From: Bacillus sp. NTK071
Lineage (GTDB): Bacteria > Bacillota > Bacilli > Bacillales > Guptibacillaceae
Direction: 5' to 3'
Assembly (NCBI RefSeq): GCF_017303315.1
Contig: NZ_JAFKOI010000003.1
Location: 124,001 to 188,000, forward strand
Length of the DNA stretch: 64,000 bases
Shown: one piece after another, positions 43,418-52,318 of the stretch
Position numbering within the stretch: the first letter of the stretch is position 1
Layout of the letters: each line of letters begins with the position of its first letter
Notes under the pieces: generated by a model
The model's input: the letters and a program-made list of their open reading frames with translations, nothing else
What the model was told of the DNA's origin: nothing
Database searches by the model: none
Made by a program: the position numbers and the translations under genes

Positions 43418-44857
43418 TTAATTTAGTTTCCATCTGGTTGCTTTGAATTCAACCTCACCAACAGCATTGAATACAAGACTATCATCACCCTTATTAGGGA
43501 ATATTCTTGAAGTGAAGACCTCTTCCCCACCGTTTACAAATACTTCAATCGAAGAAGCATCCACATAGAAACGAAGCTCATTTACTTCTGCAATTGAACA
43601 ACTACGAGATTCCTCTTTCCCGTCGATAAAGCTCTCTCGTTTAAACGTTAGTTTCTGCTCTTTTGAATCGAATACCATTGAGGAATAATTTCTAAAATGA
43701 ATAGAGAAAGAACCATCTACTTTTCTAAGTTGTAGCAGTAATTCATAAACAGTTCCGTTCATGTCTGCCCATTCAATTTGTTCATTAGATAGGTTCGCCG
43801 TTTTCTCTACTTTTTGGTGACGCAATACTTCTAGTTCTGGCACAGGGCGTTGAATCAATTTGCCATTCACGTAGTTCAGCTCGCGTGGAATGGTTAGCAT
43901 ATGAATCCATTTATGCTCTCTTGTTGGATGATGTTCTTCTCCCTGTTCAGGAACGCCCATCCAACCAATTAACAGGCGTCGTCCATTCTCATCAAGTGTC
44001 GTTTGAGGAGCATAGAATTCAAAGCCACGATCAAGTTCATTAAACGAGCCATGAGATAATTTCCCATCTTCATAATCAAGTTTGCCAGTTAGGTATCCTG
44101 TTTGATACACATTCTGATATAAGTCACCCTCAGCCTCTATTCCTTGAGGAGAAAATAGTAAGACGTCTGTTCCGTCTAATTCAAATAAGTCAGGACACTC
44201 CCACATGTAACCGAACGAACCGAGCTCTTGATGACCTGAAGCTGTTACATCACCTTTTAGTTCCCAGTTCTTTAGATCTTTAGATTCGAACAGTACTACT
44301 CTACCTTCTTCGTCTAGATTCTGCGTTCCGATGACCATATACCACTTATCTAAATGCTGCCATACTTTTGGATCACGGAAATGCGCGGTATACCCTTCAG
44401 GAAGATTTAGTACAACGCCCTTCTTGTCAAAGTGAAACCCATCCGTTGATTCTGCAAGACACTGATACGTTTCACGGTTTCCTTCTTCATCTTTCACATT
44501 ACCCGTATAGAATAGGAGCATCTTATCTTCATGAGAGATCGCACTACCAGAATAACAGCCATTTTTATCGTACCAATCCCCTGGAGTTAAGGCGGTTGGA
44601 GCAAGCTCCCAATAAACTAAATCAGTTGAGGTATAATGTCCCCAGAACTTGGCGCCATGATCAGTTTTGAATGGCATCCATTGAAAGAATACATGATAGA
44701 CACCATTCCACTGAATAAATCCATTTGGGTCATTTAATAGACCTACCGGTGGCATCAGGTGAAAATGAGATCGGTGATGATCACCTGCAACTGTTTCACG
44801 GTGTGCTTCCATTTCTTTTAGCGCTAATTCCTTTAATTCATCATTTCGGTTCAGCAT
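43418..44857 (-). CDS. scrB: Sucrose-6-phosphate hydrolase, GH32
   Basis: A 479-residue cytosolic beta-fructofuranosidase. The nucleophile is D43 in LLNDPNGFIQW, the transition-state aspartate in HFRDPKVW and the acid/base glutamate in WECPDLFEL; a C-terminal beta-sandwich follows. It splits the sucrose 6-phosphate delivered by the adjacent PTS into glucose 6-phosphate and fructose. ATG 44857 is taken after AGGTG; a GTG three codons earlier sits in that ribosome site. Third gene of the cluster lacI-scrA-scrB. Confidence 0.93.
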   Translation of the reverse strand: MLNRNDELKELALKEMEAHRETVAGDHHRSHFHLMPPVGLLNDPNGFIQWNGVYHVFFQWMPFKTDHGAKFWGHYTSTDLVYWELAPTALTPGDWYDKNGCYSGSAISHEDKMLLFYTGNVKDEEGNRETYQCLAESTDGFHFDKKGVVLNLPEGYTAHFRDPKVWQHLDKWYMVIGTQNLDEEGRVVLFESKDLKNWELKGDVTASGHQELGSFGYMWECPDLFELDGTDVLLFSPQGIEAEGDLYQNVYQTGYLTGKLDYEDGKLSHGSFNELDRGFEFYAPQTTLDENGRRLLIGWMGVPEQGEEHHPTREHKWIHMLTIPRELNYVNGKLIQRPVPELEVLRHQKVEKTANLSNEQIEWADMNGTVYELLLQLRKVDGSFSIHFRNYSSMVFDSKEQKLTFKRESFIDGKEESRSCSIAEVNELRFYVDASSIEVFVNGGEEVFTSRIFPNKGDDSLVFNAVGEVEFKATRWKLN

Positions 44858-44883
44858 CTTTATCACCTATACCTTTTAAATTT

Positions 44884-44914
44884 TGAAAAGGGGCCGCTCT
44901 ATGAGGACCCCTTC
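44884..44914 (-). terminator. Intercistronic hairpin between scrA and scrB
   Basis: AAGGGG / CCCCTT arms extended by G/C pairs around a loop of about 14 bases, with T residues following on the minus strand. It could attenuate scrB or protect the scrA message end. Confidence 0.5.
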
Positions 44915-44921
44915 GTTATTT

Positions 44922-46316
44922 CTATTTATCAAGCATTCCGTCTTTGTAACCGAACGCCCAAGTTAAACCAAAAGCGATACCGATTGAAATGATGTTAACG
45001 AGTAGGTACAAGAAAATTTGGCTATTTAAGAAAAGAAGTGTACCTGGGATAACGGTCACGGCTAGACCCGTTGCTTTCAATTTAAATAGGGAAGCAAGGA
45101 ATCCTCCGACAGCACCTCCGATAAGTCCCATAACAAAAGGCTTCATGTAGCGAAGATTAACACCAAAGATCGCTGGCTCCGTAATTCCAAGGAATGCAGA
45201 GAGGGATGACGGAAGCGCTAGTGCTTTCAGCTTTTTAGACTTCGTTTTTAATCCAACTGCAAGTGCAGCTCCACCCTGTGCTGCGATTGCAGCAGAGATA
45301 ATTGGGTTAAACGGGTTGAAGCCAAGGTTTTCGAAAAGTTGAATCTCAAGGAAATTAAAGATATGGTGCACACCAGTAATAACGATAATCTGGTGGAAGA
45401 ATCCGATAATTAAACCACTTAAACCAAATGGAAGATCAAGAATATAGATCGTTCCTGCCATAATGTACTCTTCAACAGTATGGAAAATTGGTCCAATCGC
45501 AAATAGCGACAGTGTAATCATAATTAACAGAACAAGAAACGGTGTTAGAATAAGATCCAATGATTCTGGAACCATTTTACGAATTCGCTTCTCAAGCTTG
45601 GCACCTAGTAAACCAGCAACGAACGCTGGTATTACGGAACCTTGATACCCTACAACTGGAATAAACCCAAGAAACTTAAGCGGCTCTGCATCGCCTGCTG
45701 CTACTGCCCATGCGTTAGGAAGTGCCGGTGTAACAAGCATTAAACCGAGCACTAACCCAATGGTTGGATTTCCTCCGAATACCCGGAACGTTGACCAGGC
45801 TACAAGCGCAGGTAGGAAAATAAAGGCTGTATCTGTTAATACTTGTGTAAATAAAATGAAGTTATCGGAAATATCTCCTGGCGTTAAGCCGAAAAGCGCA
45901 AGGATCTGTTCTTGTAGAACGAGACCGCGTAGTCCCATAAATAATCCCGTTGCCACTAGTGCTGGAATAATTGGGACAAATACGTCACCAAACGAACGAA
46001 TAGCACGTTGAAATGCATTTCCTTGTTTAGCAGTTTCTTCTTTTTGATCTGCCTTTGTCGAACCTGTTGCACCAAGTGCTGTTACCTCATCATAAATACG
46101 ATTAACTGTTCCAGTTCCAAAAATCACTTGATATTGACCAGAATTATAGAAAGCACCTTTTACTTTCTCAACTTCCTCTACTTTTTCTTGATTAATCTTC
46201 TCTTTATCATGAACCATAATGCGAAGTCTTGTTGCACAGTGTGCGACTGATTGAATATTCTCCTGCCCACCAATAGCTTCAATGACTGCCTGCGCAATTT
46301 CACGATTTGTCGCCAT
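44922..46316 (-). CDS. scrA: Sucrose-type PTS EIIBC
   Basis: A 464-residue membrane permease. The EIIB domain comes first, with the phosphocysteine C27 in AHCATRLRI, then a linker and a ten-helix EIIC domain of the glucose/sucrose superfamily (GVHHIFNFLEIQLFENLG, LGITEPAIFGVNLRY). There is no EIIA domain, so phosphate must come from an EIIA elsewhere, as with B. subtilis SacP. It imports and phosphorylates sucrose. A cre site and two LacI-type operators lie upstream. Confidence 0.92.
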   Translation of the reverse strand: MATNREIAQAVIEAIGGQENIQSVAHCATRLRIMVHDKEKINQEKVEEVEKVKGAFYNSGQYQVIFGTGTVNRIYDEVTALGATGSTKADQKEETAKQGNAFQRAIRSFGDVFVPIIPALVATGLFMGLRGLVLQEQILALFGLTPGDISDNFILFTQVLTDTAFIFLPALVAWSTFRVFGGNPTIGLVLGLMLVTPALPNAWAVAAGDAEPLKFLGFIPVVGYQGSVIPAFVAGLLGAKLEKRIRKMVPESLDLILTPFLVLLIMITLSLFAIGPIFHTVEEYIMAGTIYILDLPFGLSGLIIGFFHQIIVITGVHHIFNFLEIQLFENLGFNPFNPIISAAIAAQGGAALAVGLKTKSKKLKALALPSSLSAFLGITEPAIFGVNLRYMKPFVMGLIGGAVGGFLASLFKLKATGLAVTVIPGTLLFLNSQIFLYLLVNIISIGIAFGLTWAFGYKDGMLDK

Positions 46317-46347
46317 CTTAATTTCCCCCTCCAGTGTTCTCTTAGTG

Positions 46348-46361
46348 TGGTATCGATTCCA
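46348..46361. promoter_or_regulatory. LacI-type operator upstream of scrA
   Basis: TGGTATCGATTCCA, near-palindromic around a central CG, 32 bases before the scrA ATG. Its arm TGGAATCG recurs in the site at 46446. Confidence 0.65.
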
Positions 46362-46379
46362 TATTGCTTAGAAAATGAA

Positions 46380-46394
46380 TGCTAACGTTTACAT
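46380..46394. promoter_or_regulatory. cre site upstream of scrA
   Basis: On the minus strand ATGTAAACGTTAGCA agrees with all fixed positions of the CcpA consensus. It would impose glucose repression on the sucrose genes. Confidence 0.72.
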
Positions 46395-46445
46395 TTTCTG
46401 AATTATATTTTCAAAGTTTCTTGTAAAAAGACAGTTTGTTACGTA

Positions 46446-46461
46446 TGTGAACGATTCCACA
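46446..46461. promoter_or_regulatory. Second LacI-type operator, between regulator and scrA
   Basis: TGTGAACGATTCCACA; on the minus strand it reads TGTGGAATCGTTCACA and shares TGGAATCG with the site at 46348. The two sites are about 98 bases apart. Confidence 0.6.
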
Positions 46462-46498
46462 TCATTGAAAAAAGAAGTGACATCGCTTTCAAAAGCTA

Positions 46499-47488
46499 CT
46501 ATACACTATCTCTTTTAATAAGTCTATAGTTAAGTTCTATTTTTTCTTTTTCTAGAACTTTTCCTGTTAGCTTCTCTAAAATAAGCTGCGCAGTTTTTTG
46601 GCCAGCATCTTCGTTGAAATAGTCTACAGTCGATAACGGTGGTGTTACATGCCGAGATAAATCCGAAGCTCCTATACCAAATAATGCTACCTTACCAGGA
46701 ACGTCAATTTGCTTTTCTTTCAGATAACCCAGTGCACCAATGGCCATTCGATCTGTTACTGCAAAGAGGGCGCTCGGCTTAACATGTGTATCTTCCATTA
46801 ACTGTTTCGCAGCTTGATACCCTGATTCAAAACTGAAGTTTCCATGCTGAATCCACTCTTCTTTAATAGGAAGATGATGCTTTGCCATAGCATCTAGATA
46901 TCCTTGCTTGCGAACAACCCCAACGGCATGATCTGTTTCAGGTACGCCTATAAAAGCAATATGTTGATGGCCTTTTGAAATAAAGGACTCTGTTACGTCA
47001 AATGCTGAATTGTAATCATCATAAACAACGGATGTGACACCGGTAAGTTCCTGGCCAAGTGCAACAAAAGGAATTGATAAGTCAGCAATGGTTTCAAGCA
47101 ATTCTTGATTTCGGTTTGTTGCAAGTAAAATAATGCCGTCTACCTGACGACTTTTCAATAGTTTAATATTTTGAATTTCCTTCTCGGGTTTCAACTGCGT
47201 ATTTGTTAATAGAATTTGATAGCCATTTGCTGCCAATTCTTCTTCAATTCCATTTACAACTCTACTAGCTGTTTCAGTGCTGATTCTTGGAAGAATCACA
47301 CCAATAACCCCTGATCGCTTCGTTCGCATCGTCTTAGCATGAGCGCTAGGAATATACCCCATCTCTTTAACCGCTTCTACGACACGCTGCCTAGCTTCAT
47401 GGCTCACATAGCCATTGTCGTTAAGAACTCTTGATACAGTTGTTCGCGAAACACCAGCGCGCTTCGCAACATCTTTAATAGTTGGCAT
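46499..47488 (-). CDS. scrR: LacI-family repressor of the sucrose genes
   Basis: A 329-residue regulator: the helix-turn-helix TIKDVAKRAGVSRTTVSRVL is at 3-22, followed by the hinge and a periplasmic-binding-like sensor domain (60-325; SRQVDGIILLATN, ALFAVTDRMAIGALGYLKE). Position before scrA-scrB and the two matched operators between make it the likely sucrose/fructose-responsive repressor (ScrR type). ATG 47488 follows GGAGG. Specificity is inferred from context. Confidence 0.88.
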   Translation of the reverse strand: MPTIKDVAKRAGVSRTTVSRVLNDNGYVSHEARQRVVEAVKEMGYIPSAHAKTMRTKRSGVIGVILPRISTETASRVVNGIEEELAANGYQILLTNTQLKPEKEIQNIKLLKSRQVDGIILLATNRNQELLETIADLSIPFVALGQELTGVTSVVYDDYNSAFDVTESFISKGHQHIAFIGVPETDHAVGVVRKQGYLDAMAKHHLPIKEEWIQHGNFSFESGYQAAKQLMEDTHVKPSALFAVTDRMAIGALGYLKEKQIDVPGKVALFGIGASDLSRHVTPPLSTVDYFNEDAGQKTAQLILEKLTGKVLEKEKIELNYRLIKRDSV

Positions 47489-47698
47489 AGCCGTTCCTCC
47501 ACTTGAGCAGATTCTCCAATCTCATCATAATCCAAAAGTAAAGGGTTGTCTATAACTGGAAAAATGTGTTGCCTTGTCAAAATGGCCAAGGCAACATATT
47601 TTACATTCCATTCATTAGCCACTATGATTAAAAGGTCTGTGCATTATTTCGTGTTACTAAATAAATTGAAAAACAGTTAAATGGAAAGAAGGGTAACT

Positions 47699-49102
47699 AT
47701 GACTCAACCAAATGAATATCAACATGCAACGTTAGATGCATCTGAAAAAAAGAGGCTTATTATCCTTGTTTGTACAATTCTAGCTTTCGCCGTTATGAAT
47801 GGAACGATGTTTAATGTAGCTATTCCTGATATCGCGGCTTCGTTTAACCTCAGCCCTTCAGAAGTAAGCTGGGTGTTAACGGCTTATATTCTAGTGTTTG
47901 CAATAGGTTCATTGATGTACGGAAAGCTAGCTGACATCTATCCTATTAAAACACTTTTCACAATTGGAATTAGTATTTTCTCACTTGGCGCTTTTATTGG
48001 ATTCCTTTCACCGAACTATCCAACTCTTCTCGCTGCCCGTATTCTTCAAGCAGTTGGAGGAGCTACCATACCAGCACTTGCTTTCATCGTTCCAATTCGT
48101 TTTCTTCCTAAAGAAAAAGGCCGGGTTTTCGGATTAATCTCTTCCACTGTTGCCTTCGCATCTGGAGTTGGCCCGATTATTGGAGGCGTTGTGGGCGGTA
48201 CTCTGAACTGGCGCTTCCTCTTTCTATTCTCAGTGGCAACGGCACTTGCTATACCACTGTTCCGAAAGTGGCTTCCGGATGAAGAAAAACGTGAAGGCTC
48301 CATCGATTTACCAGGAGCATCTCTTATGGCAATCTCCGTTGCATCGCTATTGTTTTATATCACAATATTGAATTGGTATTTACTCGTAACTTTTATTGTA
48401 TTTTTTATTCTCTTCCTATGGAGAACTTTTACAATCAAGAATCCTTTTATTGATCCAGTTATACTAAAGAACACAAAATACACCATCACCGTTCTTACTA
48501 GTTTTCTAGGAACGTCCGCTTTATTTGGACTTATTTTTGTGATTCCCATTATGCTAAGGGATTTGAACGGATTGTCTACGTTAAACATTGGCCTAGTACT
48601 CTTTCCTGGAGCAATGGCAGCTGGCTTGATTGGTCAGGTCGGTGGAAAGATTATCGAACAAAAAGGAGCCACTGTTGTTGTTAGACTGGCACTTATCCTT
48701 ATTGCCGGTGGAACATTCTTTATATCAACCTTTTCAGGCTACAACGCATGGGTGATTGCTCCATGTCTTTTAATTGCCTATCTTGGCTTCCCACTTATCC
48801 AAAGTTCGACGGCAGACTTGCTTTCCACTATCCTTCCAGATAACCAGAACGGCGTGGGAATGGGTATTTTTAATTTATTGAACTTCATGGCAGGCGCTTT
48901 TAGTTCAGCTATTTTTGGACGTCTTCTTGATATGAAAGATGTTTCCTTTACTATGAATCCACTATCAAGAACGGGTGATAATCTTATTTATAGTAACCTC
49001 TATATTGGATTATCTCTAATTGCTATTATAGCGTTGTCCATTTTCACACTTAAGTTTTTTTCAAAGAGGGAAAAATCATTATCTGAGTCACCAGTTTCAT
49101 AA
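47699..49102 (+). CDS. MFS drug:proton antiporter, DHA2 type (14 helices)
   Basis: A 467-residue exporter. Motif C (GPIIGGVVGG), the motif A region GKLADIYPIK and LGAFIGFLSPNYPTLLAARI are in the positions typical of DHA2 proteins such as Tet(L)/QacA-like pumps. Substrates cannot be predicted. The start is ATG 47699 after AGAAGGG; an upstream codon at 47681 has no ribosome site. It is divergent from scrR and has no adjacent TetR or MarR regulator. Confidence 0.85.
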   Translation: MTQPNEYQHATLDASEKKRLIILVCTILAFAVMNGTMFNVAIPDIAASFNLSPSEVSWVLTAYILVFAIGSLMYGKLADIYPIKTLFTIGISIFSLGAFIGFLSPNYPTLLAARILQAVGGATIPALAFIVPIRFLPKEKGRVFGLISSTVAFASGVGPIIGGVVGGTLNWRFLFLFSVATALAIPLFRKWLPDEEKREGSIDLPGASLMAISVASLLFYITILNWYLLVTFIVFFILFLWRTFTIKNPFIDPVILKNTKYTITVLTSFLGTSALFGLIFVIPIMLRDLNGLSTLNIGLVLFPGAMAAGLIGQVGGKIIEQKGATVVVRLALILIAGGTFFISTFSGYNAWVIAPCLLIAYLGFPLIQSSTADLLSTILPDNQNGVGMGIFNLLNFMAGAFSSAIFGRLLDMKDVSFTMNPLSRTGDNLIYSNLYIGLSLIAIIALSIFTLKFFSKREKSLSESPVS

Positions 49103-49118
49103 ATTCTTAATTAGCACA

Positions 49119-49146
49119 CAAAAATCGGCCATGAGCCGATTTTTTG
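49119..49146. terminator. Bidirectional terminator
   Basis: AAAATCGGC / GCCGATTTTT with a five-base loop between convergent genes. Confidence 0.88.
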
Positions 49147-49147
49147 T

Positions 49148-50479
49148 TTATACGTATTGGGCTACATACAAACCGCTGGCAGCAGCTTGTGATAAAGAGT
49201 GTGTTTCTCCAGAACAATCCCCAATTAAATAAAGCCCTGGTACTTCCGTTTCAAATTGATCACTCGTTCTAATCTTTGGTTCGTAGAATTTGCCGTCCAT
49301 TCCGTAAACTAACGTATCATCATCGATTGGCTCTCCTAACAGGTTTTGAAGAGCATCTAGAAATTCAAGAAGGCCTCTCACAAATTTCTCAGGTACTTCA
49401 TCGACTAAGTTCCCGCCCTCAGCTTCCAAAGATGGCTGAATTCCATTCTGAGCGATCACGTAATCGTTAGTAGGTCTATCATTTTTCAAATCCTGTAGAC
49501 GCTGTACCACAATTCGAGCCCTCTGCCGATTAATGTCACCAATAACATTCTCAGCAAATTGATCAGCCTCTTTCTTCGTATCAAATAATGAAGGAATAAA
49601 TAACGTGAAATTTAAATTACTCCCCGGTGTCTTTTCTTCACGCATATTCTGTCCATCCGCCATAACTAGACCATGCTGATACTTTCGAATGATTCTTCCA
49701 TTTGGATTCATACAGTAGGTCGTACCTTCATACCCGTCCCCTGCAATATGGAGCTTTGTCTCAAATGTTTCTTTCAACATTTGGTCAAGCTGGTTACCAC
49801 GCATTTCTACACGCAAACCTAAATCAATGCGAGATGGACCTGGCTTGAGTCCCAATTTCTCACACTGGTCGTACATCCACTGGCCACCGCTATTACCAGT
49901 AGAAATCACAACCTTTTCTGTCATCACAGGTCCTTGGTTTGTTTCGAGAACGAATAGCTCTCCTTTGTTAATAGAAGAAACATCTGTCTCAAACCATATC
50001 TCAATTCGCTTTGATAAATAGTTATATAACCTTTGAATAACGGAAGTAGAAAGAGCTGTCCCAAGATGTCTTACAGAAGTAGTTAATACTTTTAATCCAT
50101 GAATCTCTGCTTGTTGTTGTAAATGTGGGCTATGAGTATGGTAAAGATCTGCTTCACCACCTCCAAAAGAGCAAATGACATCATCTACTTCAGACATAAG
50201 CGCCTCAGCTTTTTGATTACCTATTTTTCTATCAAGACTTCCACCAAAGTCATTTGTATAATTGAACTTCCCTTCTGACTTACCAAGTCCACCAAATCCT
50301 ATGTATTGATCACAAACCTCACAAGTACAGCTACTTTTGGACTCAGCTTTACACGTTCGCTCGGAAAGTCTCTTCCCTTTATCAATCATTATAATCTTGT
50401 ACTCCGGATGCTCTAGCGTTAGTTTGTAAGCCATAAAGATTCCGCTTACACCAGCACCAATGATTGCAACATCATACAT
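49148..50479 (-). CDS. FAD-dependent dehydrogenase (COG2509-like)
   Basis: A 443-residue flavoprotein. The N-terminal dinucleotide site is VAIIGAGVSGIFMAY (4-18); a cysteine-rich loop SSCTCEVCDQY and FGGLGKSEGKFNYT follow, and the closing FAD segment is GLYLIGDCSGETHSLSQAA. I recognise the family of uncharacterised FAD dehydrogenases related to geranylgeranyl reductases. The CxC-x2-C cluster may bind metal or be redox active. Substrate unknown. ATG 50479 follows GGAGG. A single gene. Confidence 0.8.
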   Translation of the reverse strand: MYDVAIIGAGVSGIFMAYKLTLEHPEYKIIMIDKGKRLSERTCKAESKSSCTCEVCDQYIGFGGLGKSEGKFNYTNDFGGSLDRKIGNQKAEALMSEVDDVICSFGGGEADLYHTHSPHLQQQAEIHGLKVLTTSVRHLGTALSTSVIQRLYNYLSKRIEIWFETDVSSINKGELFVLETNQGPVMTEKVVISTGNSGGQWMYDQCEKLGLKPGPSRIDLGLRVEMRGNQLDQMLKETFETKLHIAGDGYEGTTYCMNPNGRIIRKYQHGLVMADGQNMREEKTPGSNLNFTLFIPSLFDTKKEADQFAENVIGDINRQRARIVVQRLQDLKNDRPTNDYVIAQNGIQPSLEAEGGNLVDEVPEKFVRGLLEFLDALQNLLGEPIDDDTLVYGMDGKFYEPKIRTSDQFETEVPGLYLIGDCSGETHSLSQAAASGLYVAQYV

Positions 50480-50619
50480 TTGGAAGCCTCCACTACTCTT
50501 TTTTTATTAGCATATCACATAAAAAAAGGACTGATGCAGATCTCCATCAGTCATTCAATCTATGGTTTAACTGAAATAGCACTTATAAAAAATATAAATA
50601 AGTGCTTGTACCTTATTTC

Positions 50620-50904
50620 CTAATCGAATAACGAACCGTTCTTAAAGCATGAACTTGAACGTCTGCCGCTACTACGACGGCCTGTGCCTCTTCGTCTACT
50701 TGAGCGTCGACCTGTGCTACGACAACCGCTTGAACGATGACGACCACTGCTTTTTCGACCACTCGAACGGTTACCACGGGATTTATTACCCGATTTACGA
50801 TTACCACCTTTTGCTTCAATTGGGTTTTGAATCATAAAATTCGAAAGTCCAGCTTCCTGAGCCTGCTGTACTAAATTCTCGATATTCATTAAGTTATTAT
50901 CCAA
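50620..50904 (-). CDS. cotG: CotG-like Ser/Arg-rich spore coat protein
   Basis: A 94-residue, very basic protein. The N-terminus (NIENLVQQAQEAGLSNFMIQ, 7-26) resembles B. subtilis CotG as I recall it. Residues 33-86 are a run of SSGR/RSSG/STGRR units with two cysteines. It is divergent from cotH, the arrangement seen in B. subtilis, where CotH kinase phosphorylates CotG serines. It starts at TTG 50904, nine bases after AAAGGAG. A SigK-like promoter (AACA, 15 bases, CATAAGATG) lies upstream. It is shorter than B. subtilis CotG and uses Arg/Gly in place of Lys/His. Confidence 0.78.
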   Translation of the reverse strand: MDNNLMNIENLVQQAQEAGLSNFMIQNPIEAKGGNRKSGNKSRGNRSSGRKSSGRHRSSGCRSTGRRSSRRRGTGRRSSGRRSSSCFKNGSLFD

Positions 50905-50946
50905 TCTTTTCTTCTCCTTTCAATTACATCTGCGCTAGCATTACTT

Positions 50947-50974
50947 CATCTTATGTAGAATGGAAGAGCTTGTT
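50947..50974 (-). promoter_or_regulatory. SigK-like promoter for the cotG-like gene
   Basis: On the minus strand AACA (50974-50971), 15 bases, CATAAGATG (50955-50947), against the SigK pattern AC-N16-CATANNNTA with one -10 mismatch. Confidence 0.5.
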
Positions 50975-51032
50975 CTACACTCTCTTTAAACTCCACTTTC
51001 TCCCATATATGTAGCAACACCGTTTTCCGATT

Positions 51033-51041
51033 CATACTTTA
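51033..51041 (+). promoter_or_regulatory. SigK/SigE-like -10 element for cotH
   Basis: CATACTTTA matches CATANNNTA exactly, 37 bases before the cotH ATG. The AC-rich stretch CAACACC at 51015-51021 is a possible -35, at a spacing slightly shorter than usual. Confidence 0.5.
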
Positions 51042-51077
51042 TAAGCAGACGTTTACGAAAGAGAGGCCTTTCTACAA

Positions 51078-52157
51078 ATGAAAATCCCTGAATATAAACT
51101 ATTGATTGACGCGAAAGGATTGAAGAAACTCAAAAAAGAGAAGTGGAACGGACGGCTTGTCCCAGCTACTCTAAAAGTTGGCGATAGTGATTACTCAGTA
51201 AATACTGGATTCCGTGGTGCCCATACGCGTAAATTTAAGAAGAAATCGTTCGAAGTCGAATTTGACGAGCCTGAAGCGTTTCATCACCAAAAAACCATTC
51301 ATCTCAATGCTGAGTATAATGATTATTCACTGCTTAGAAGTAAGCTTTCATTCGATTTATTTAACAAACTACAAGTCCTTTCTCCAAAAGCAGAGCACAT
51401 CCTATTAACACTTAACGATTCATACAGAAGTATATACCTGAAACTAGACTCAATTGATGAATACTACTTAGATAACAATTCCTTACCAAAGGGCGGCATT
51501 TACTATGCACAGAACGACGACGCAAACTTTTCACTGCTCCGTCCAGACGATTATAAGCCGAAAAAATCGCTTATGGACGGTTATAAAAGAAAGTATGGAT
51601 CAGATGAGGATGATGTTGCTTTACAAGTACTTTTATACAAAATAAATACATTAACGAGAGAAGAATTTCTTAAAGAAGCTAACAACCTTATCGATGTAGA
51701 GAAATATATTAACTGGCTTTGTGGAGTTGTTTGCACTCAAAATTTCGACGCTTTTATCCAGAATTACGCCCTCTATAGAAATCGAGTGACTGATCAATTT
51801 GAAGTGATTCCGTGGGATTACGATGCAACGTGGGGGAGAGATATCAACGGACGTTTAATGGAATACGACTATATTCCTATTACTGGTTATAATACATTGA
51901 CTGCACGAATATTGGACTGCCCTGCTTTGAAAAAACAGTATCGAGAAAGAATGAATTGTATACTAGAAACAATCTTTACCGAACAAGCCTTAGAACCCGA
52001 AATTCGTCAACACCATCAAACGCTAAGACCATACGTAATGCAAGACAGCTTTCAAAGAACCAAATTAGGTTATTTTGACTCAGAGCCGGAATTCATTCTT
52101 ACCTTTATTCGTGATCGGAGAGCATATTTGCAAAAAGAATTAGCTAATTTAATATAA
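51078..52157 (+). CDS. cotH: CotH spore coat protein kinase
   Basis: A 359-residue atypical kinase, close to the length of B. subtilis CotH (362). The catalytic region is FEVIPWDYDATWGRDINGR, with D247 and D249 as metal/catalytic candidates, and QNFDAF with D224 upstream; R46 and K-rich segments near 50-56 fit the nucleotide site. It phosphorylates coat proteins CotB and CotG on serine during sporulation and is needed for the inner and outer coat. ATG 51078 follows GAGAGG. Its probable substrate is encoded divergently 173 bases away. Confidence 0.9.
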   Translation: MKIPEYKLLIDAKGLKKLKKEKWNGRLVPATLKVGDSDYSVNTGFRGAHTRKFKKKSFEVEFDEPEAFHHQKTIHLNAEYNDYSLLRSKLSFDLFNKLQVLSPKAEHILLTLNDSYRSIYLKLDSIDEYYLDNNSLPKGGIYYAQNDDANFSLLRPDDYKPKKSLMDGYKRKYGSDEDDVALQVLLYKINTLTREEFLKEANNLIDVEKYINWLCGVVCTQNFDAFIQNYALYRNRVTDQFEVIPWDYDATWGRDINGRLMEYDYIPITGYNTLTARILDCPALKKQYRERMNCILETIFTEQALEPEIRQHHQTLRPYVMQDSFQRTKLGYFDSEPEFILTFIRDRRAYLQKELANLI

Positions 52158-52159
52158 AA

Positions 52160-52309
52160 GGCGCTTTTCTCAAAGATTGTTGCTTTTGAAAGAATTTGTA
52201 TTAAGAATCAAACTTAGCTGAAGAGGCTCAGCGCTCGCTGCGCGGAAAGCGAGCATACTGGAGCGGAAATCCCTCTCACTCTTATAGAAACAATATTTAC
52301 GAAAAGAGC
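52160..52309. repeat. Dispersed palindromic element, shortened copy (150 bp)
   Basis: Ends GGCGCTTTTCTCAAAGATTG and CAATATTTACGAAAAGAGC, with GAGGCTCAGCGCTCGC, GCGGAAAGCGAGCAT and GGAGCGGAAATC inside. About half of the GC-rich centre is missing compared with the copy at 31360. Confidence 0.8.
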
Positions 52310-52318
52310 AATATAAAA

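Noticed and set aside
47404-47622. 72-codon minus-strand frame upstream of scrR
   Set aside because: It overlaps the start of scrR in another frame and lacks a ribosome site.
50613-50819. Val-rich frame on the minus strand
   Set aside because: It is the shifted reading of the Ser/Arg repeat in the CotG-like gene; the Val/Ala runs come from the repetitive codons.
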